From Rhizobacter sp. (GTDB taxonomy: Bacteria; Pseudomonadota; Gammaproteobacteria; Burkholderiales; Burkholderiaceae_C), in the NCBI GenBank assembly GCA_025351675.1, contig JANXVK010000532.1, positions 1 to 10,807 on the forward strand: a stretch of DNA of 10,807 nt, in the 5' to 3' direction. The notes under the pieces are model-generated. The model did not search any database, had not been told where the DNA came from, and saw only the letters and a program-made list of their open reading frames with translations. Shown here piece by piece: positions 5,641-10,807 of this stretch. Position 1 is the stretch's first letter; the number at the start of each line of letters is the position of its first letter. Made by a program: the position numbers and the translations under genes.

Positions 5641-6762
5641 TCAGCGCGGCCGCTTCGGCAGCTTGCGCGTCTCGCCGACCGCCATCACGAAGAAATCCGC
5701 GTCGGCCACAGCTTTCGCGCGGCGCGCTTCGGCCAGATCGATCGGCGGCTGATCGAGCGATTCGTCGGTCAGCTCGAACGTGCCCCAGTGGATGCCGACC
5801 GAGCGCTTCGCGTTCACGTCGAGGTGAATCTGCACCGCCTCGGCCGGGTTCACGTGCTGCGCGCTCATGAACCAGCGCGGTTCGTAGGCGCCGAGGGCGA
5901 TCAGCGCGATGTCGAAGCCACCGCCTTTCTCGGGCGTCTGGCGCGACGCGAAGCGCTCGCGGATGTCCTTGAAGTCTTTCGAGTACGCGGTGTCGCCGGT
6001 GAAGAAGAAGTGCAGGTCGGGGGCGAACACCGCGTAGCCGCCCCACAGCGTCTTCAGCCGATCGTTCAGGCCACGACCCGACCAATGCTGAACAGGTGTG
6101 AGCACGACCTCGACCGCGCCGACCGACGCCGCCACCGTGTGCGACTGCCACCAGTCGAGCTCGACCACGTTCGTGATGTCGCGCTCCGCCAGCCAGGCCT
6201 TGATGCCCAGCGGCACGATGAACAGCGGCGGCCCGCCGGGCTGCCTGGCCAGCGCGCGCACGCTCGCGTCGTCAAGGTGGTCGTAGTGGTTGTGCGAGAT
6301 CAGCACCACGTCGATGTGCGGCAAGGCGCCAAGCGTGAGGCCGGCTGCGACCGCCCGCTTCGGCCCGACGAAGCTCAGCGGCGAGACGCGCTCTGAGAAG
6401 ACCGGATCGGTGAGGATGTTCAGACCGCCGAACTGCGCCAGCATCGTCGCGTGGCCGATCCAGGTGATCGCCGGCTGCATTGCCATCACGCCGGCGCGCG
6501 CATTGGCCTGAATGAATGCGGCGTCAGGCGCGACGGTCGGGATCGGTGTGCGCGGCGGCTTCGGCAGGTCGTCGCGGCTGGCGTCGCGTTTCCACTTCAG
6601 GAGGTCGAGCAGGCCGCGCGGCTGGAACTCGATGTAGTTGTTCTGGTAGCCGCTCGGCCGGTGGTGAGAGGGCGGAGGTGCGTCGGCAGCATTCACGTGG
6701 AGGCTGGGCGCCAACAAGGCAGACGCCATCAGAAGGGCGGGCAAGCGGGTCGTCACGGGCAT
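5641..6762 (-). CDS. Metallo-beta-lactamase-fold hydrolase, NAPE-PLD-like, probably exported
   Basis: This 373-residue protein belongs to the metallo-beta-lactamase superfamily. It most resembles the N-acyl-phosphatidylethanolamine phospholipase D (NAPE-PLD)-like and UlaG-like group. The metal site is complete: S-H157-N-H159-Y-D161-H162 (HxHxDH), His226 in 'TPVQHWSGRG', Asp257 in 'FFTGDTAYSKDF', and His325 in 'VGIHWGTFELTDE'. The spacing of these residues and the 'ITWIGHATML' strand (about 99-108) fit the NAPE-PLD type. Residues 1-26 look like a signal peptide, with Arg6, a hydrophobic stretch and cleavage near 'VNA-AD', which would place it in the periplasm. A lipid-like phosphodiester substrate is inference. 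Others of this fold act on cyclic sugars or lactones. It is divergent from the ATP synthase operon and convergent with glpD. The ATG at 6762 has no strong ribosome site. Confidence 0.87.
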   Translation of the reverse strand: MPVTTRLPALLMASALLAPSLHVNAADAPPPSHHRPSGYQNNYIEFQPRGLLDLLKWKRDASRDDLPKPPRTPIPTVAPDAAFIQANARAGVMAMQPAITWIGHATMLAQFGGLNILTDPVFSERVSPLSFVGPKRAVAAGLTLGALPHIDVVLISHNHYDHLDDASVRALARQPGGPPLFIVPLGIKAWLAERDITNVVELDWWQSHTVAASVGAVEVVLTPVQHWSGRGLNDRLKTLWGGYAVFAPDLHFFFTGDTAYSKDFKDIRERFASRQTPEKGGGFDIALIALGAYEPRWFMSAQHVNPAEAVQIHLDVNAKRSVGIHWGTFELTDESLDQPPIDLAEARRAKAVADADFFVMAVGETRKLPKRPR

Positions 6763-6859
6763 GCCCGATCATGAAGCGCGATAGCACGAGGATCACGGGG
6801 CTGTGGCGCCAAGCCCGCACGCGGCGCTGGGGCAGTCCGGAAGCCCGGTGCTTTCCCCA

Positions 6860-6876
6860 TATAATTCCGAGGCTTT
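6860..6876 (+). promoter_or_regulatory. Likely sigma-70 promoter (-10 box) of the atp operon
   Basis: A perfect TATAAT at 6860-6865 sits in an A+T-rich patch, 38 bases before the atpI start codon. Transcription would begin near 6870-6873, giving a leader of about 30 bases. No good TTGACA match lies 16-18 bases upstream (that area reads TCCGGAAG), so the -35 is weak or needs an activator. It faces away from the hydrolase gene within a 141-bp divergent region. Confidence 0.6.
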
Positions 6877-6903
6877 GCTGCATGTGCACCGTCTCACGCC
6901 ATC

Positions 6904-8254
<1,351 letters not shown>

Positions 8255-8287
8255 CCTTCAACTGCTTTATCCCCGCGGCATCTCTGA

Positions 8288-8602
<315 letters not shown>

Positions 8603-8654
8603 GCCTTCCGGCGCTGGCATGGCCAGCGCTCAGGAATCCCCCTTTCTTCCTACA

Positions 8655-8658
8655 GAGG
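8655..8658 (+). promoter_or_regulatory. Ribosome binding site that sets the GTG start of atpF
   Basis: GAGG is seven bases before the GTG at 8666. No in-frame ATG lies near, so this site decides in favour of the GTG start of atpF. Confidence 0.65.
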
Positions 8659-8665
8659 CAAGAAC

Positions 8666-9136
8666 GTGAGCATCAACGCAACGCTGATCGTGCAAATGAT
8701 CGTGTTCCTGATCCTCGTCGGCTTCACGATGAAATTCGTGTGGCCGCCGATCGTGAAGGCACTCGACGAACGCGCGAAGAAAATCGCCGATGGCCTGTCG
8801 GCCGCCGACAAGGCCAAGGCCGAGTTGACGAACGCCAACAAGCGCGTCGAAGAGCAGCTGTCGAGCGCCCGCAAGGACGCAGCGCAACGCTTGGCCGATG
8901 CCGAGCGCTTGGCGCAGTCGATGGTTGAAGAGGCCAAGGGTCGCGCGCTCGAGGAAGGCGCGAAGATCATCGCCTCCGCGAAGGCCGAAGCCGAACAGGA
9001 GTCGATCAAGGCGCGCGAAACGCTGCGCGACCAGGTCGCCGCGCTGGCCGTCAAGGGCGCCGAGCAGATCCTGCGCAAGGAAGTGAACCCCGCCGTTCAC
9101 GCCGCGCTGCTGTCGCAACTGAAGACCGAGCTGTAA
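8666..9136 (+). CDS. atpF: F1Fo ATP synthase subunit b
   Basis: Subunit b is the peripheral-stalk dimer that ties the membrane part to the F1 head. It has 156 residues, the same length as E. coli subunit b. A short N-terminal transmembrane helix (about 5-25, '[20 protein letters not shown]') is followed by '[18 protein letters not shown]'. A long charged, alanine-rich coiled coil (about 33-125) then leads to the delta-binding C-terminus. It starts with GTG, supported by GAGG seven bases upstream and by the N-terminal 'MSINATLI', which is close to known b subunits. It sits between atpE and atpH, and only four bases separate its TAA from the atpH ATG. Nothing is missing or unusual apart from the GTG start. 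Confidence 0.96.
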   Translation: MSINATLIVQMIVFLILVGFTMKFVWPPIVKALDERAKKIADGLSAADKAKAELTNANKRVEEQLSSARKDAAQRLADAERLAQSMVEEAKGRALEEGAKIIASAKAEAEQESIKARETLRDQVAALAVKGAEQILRKEVNPAVHAALLSQLKTEL

Positions 9137-9140
9137 CCGT

Positions 9141-9674
9141 ATGGCTGAGCTCGCAACCCTTGCCCGGCCGTATGCCGAGGCGCTGTTCCAAGTCGCCGAA
9201 AAGCGCGATCTGAAACAGGCCAGCACCGAGCTCGATGCACTGGCGTCGGTTAGCGCGAACCCGCAATTGCGCCAGTTCGCCGACGCACCGAAGTCGGGCG
9301 CGCAACAGGTGTTCGACGTGATCACCAGCGTGATCAACCAGCCGCTGGGCGATGCGTCGAAGAACCTGCTGCGCACCGTGATCGACAACGGCCGGCTCGC
9401 CGTGCTGCCCGAGATCGCCGCGCAGTTTCGCGCGCTGGTGAGTGAGCGCTCGGGCATCGCGGACGCGGTCGTCTACAGCGCGTTCGCGATCGAGTCTTTG
9501 CTGCTGGCCGACGTCGTCGCCTCGCTGGAGAAGCGCTTCAAGCGCAAGCTCAACGCCACCGTGCAGGTGCAGCCCGATCTGATCGGCGGCATTCGCGTGG
9601 TCGTCGGCGACGAAGTGCTCGACACCTCGGTGAAAGCACGCCTCGAACAAATGAAGGCGGCGCTCACGGCCTGA
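9141..9674 (+). CDS. atpH: F1Fo ATP synthase subunit delta
   Basis: Subunit delta (OSCP in mitochondria) caps the alpha3-beta3 head and binds the b dimer. It has 177 residues, the same as E. coli delta. The N-terminal helical domain begins '[16 protein letters not shown]' (5-20), as in the whole family. The C-terminal signature '[19 protein letters not shown]' starts at about residue 146 and is followed by a final helix. It begins four bases after the atpF stop with no clear Shine-Dalgarno of its own, so translation is probably coupled to atpF. atpA follows after 48 bases. It is an ordinary, intact member. Confidence 0.96.
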   Translation: MAELATLARPYAEALFQVAEKRDLKQASTELDALASVSANPQLRQFADAPKSGAQQVFDVITSVINQPLGDASKNLLRTVIDNGRLAVLPEIAAQFRALVSERSGIADAVVYSAFAIESLLLADVVASLEKRFKRKLNATVQVQPDLIGGIRVVVGDEVLDTSVKARLEQMKAALTA

Positions 9675-9710
9675 TGCCGTGAGCTCGCGTCCACCGAACC
9701 TCCTTGAATT

Positions 9711-9717
9711 GGAGAGA
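9711..9717 (+). promoter_or_regulatory. Ribosome binding site of atpA
   Basis: GGAGAGA lies five bases before the ATG at 9723. It is a good match and fixes the atpA start. Confidence 0.7.
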
Positions 9718-9722
9718 CAGTC

Positions 9723-10807
<1,085 letters not shown>

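Overview
This window is high-GC bacterial chromosome (roughly two thirds G+C by eye). It looks like a betaproteobacterium of the order Burkholderiales. The evidence is the atpI-B-E-F-H-A gene order, the betaproteobacterial look of the Atp proteins (a long hydrophilic N-terminus on AtpI, a longer last loop in subunit a, a '[11 protein letters not shown]' loop in subunit alpha), the cytochrome c'/cytochrome b561 pair, and a CCCCAAG-type intergenic repeat I associate from memory with this order. Genus and species cannot be read from the sequence.

Left part (1-1616). A plus-strand terminator-like hairpin (57-91) probably closes a gene lying left of the window. A strong minus-strand terminator (132-164) closes a cytochrome c' gene (190-654, minus). 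A cytochrome b561 gene (864-1544, plus) is transcribed away from it. The roughly 210-bp divergent region between them holds a perfect 10-bp inverted repeat and a smaller ATTCC/GGAAT palindrome. These two genes probably form a small electron-transfer or nitric-oxide-handling pair: a periplasmic c' haem protein and a membrane b-type cytochrome. An intergenic stem-loop repeat follows.

Middle part (1652-6762). A GNAT-family N-acetyltransferase is followed by an apparent operon on the plus strand. It contains an aldose 1-epimerase, an SMP-30/gluconolactonase-family lactonase whose start shares a base with the epimerase stop codon, and the aerobic glycerol-3-phosphate dehydrogenase glpD 19 bp further on. 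The first two would act on the anomers and lactones of aldose sugars. GlpD feeds glycerol 3-phosphate electrons into the quinone pool. Converging on glpD from the other strand is a metallo-beta-lactamase-fold hydrolase of the NAPE-PLD-like group that carries an apparent signal peptide.

Right part (6763-10807). The F1Fo ATP synthase operon begins with a perfect TATAAT -10 box at 6860-6865 and continues atpI, atpB (a), atpE (c), atpF (b), atpH (delta) and atpA (alpha), the last cut by the window end. The residues needed for proton translocation (Arg209 in a, Asp59 in c) and the P-loop of alpha are intact.

I found no mobile element, CRISPR array, tRNA or rRNA, and nothing I can honestly call a new system. 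The window is mainly housekeeping. The points most worth a second look are the palindromes between the cytochrome genes, the exported NAPE-PLD-like hydrolase, the epimerase-lactonase-glpD arrangement and the CCCCAAG repeat.
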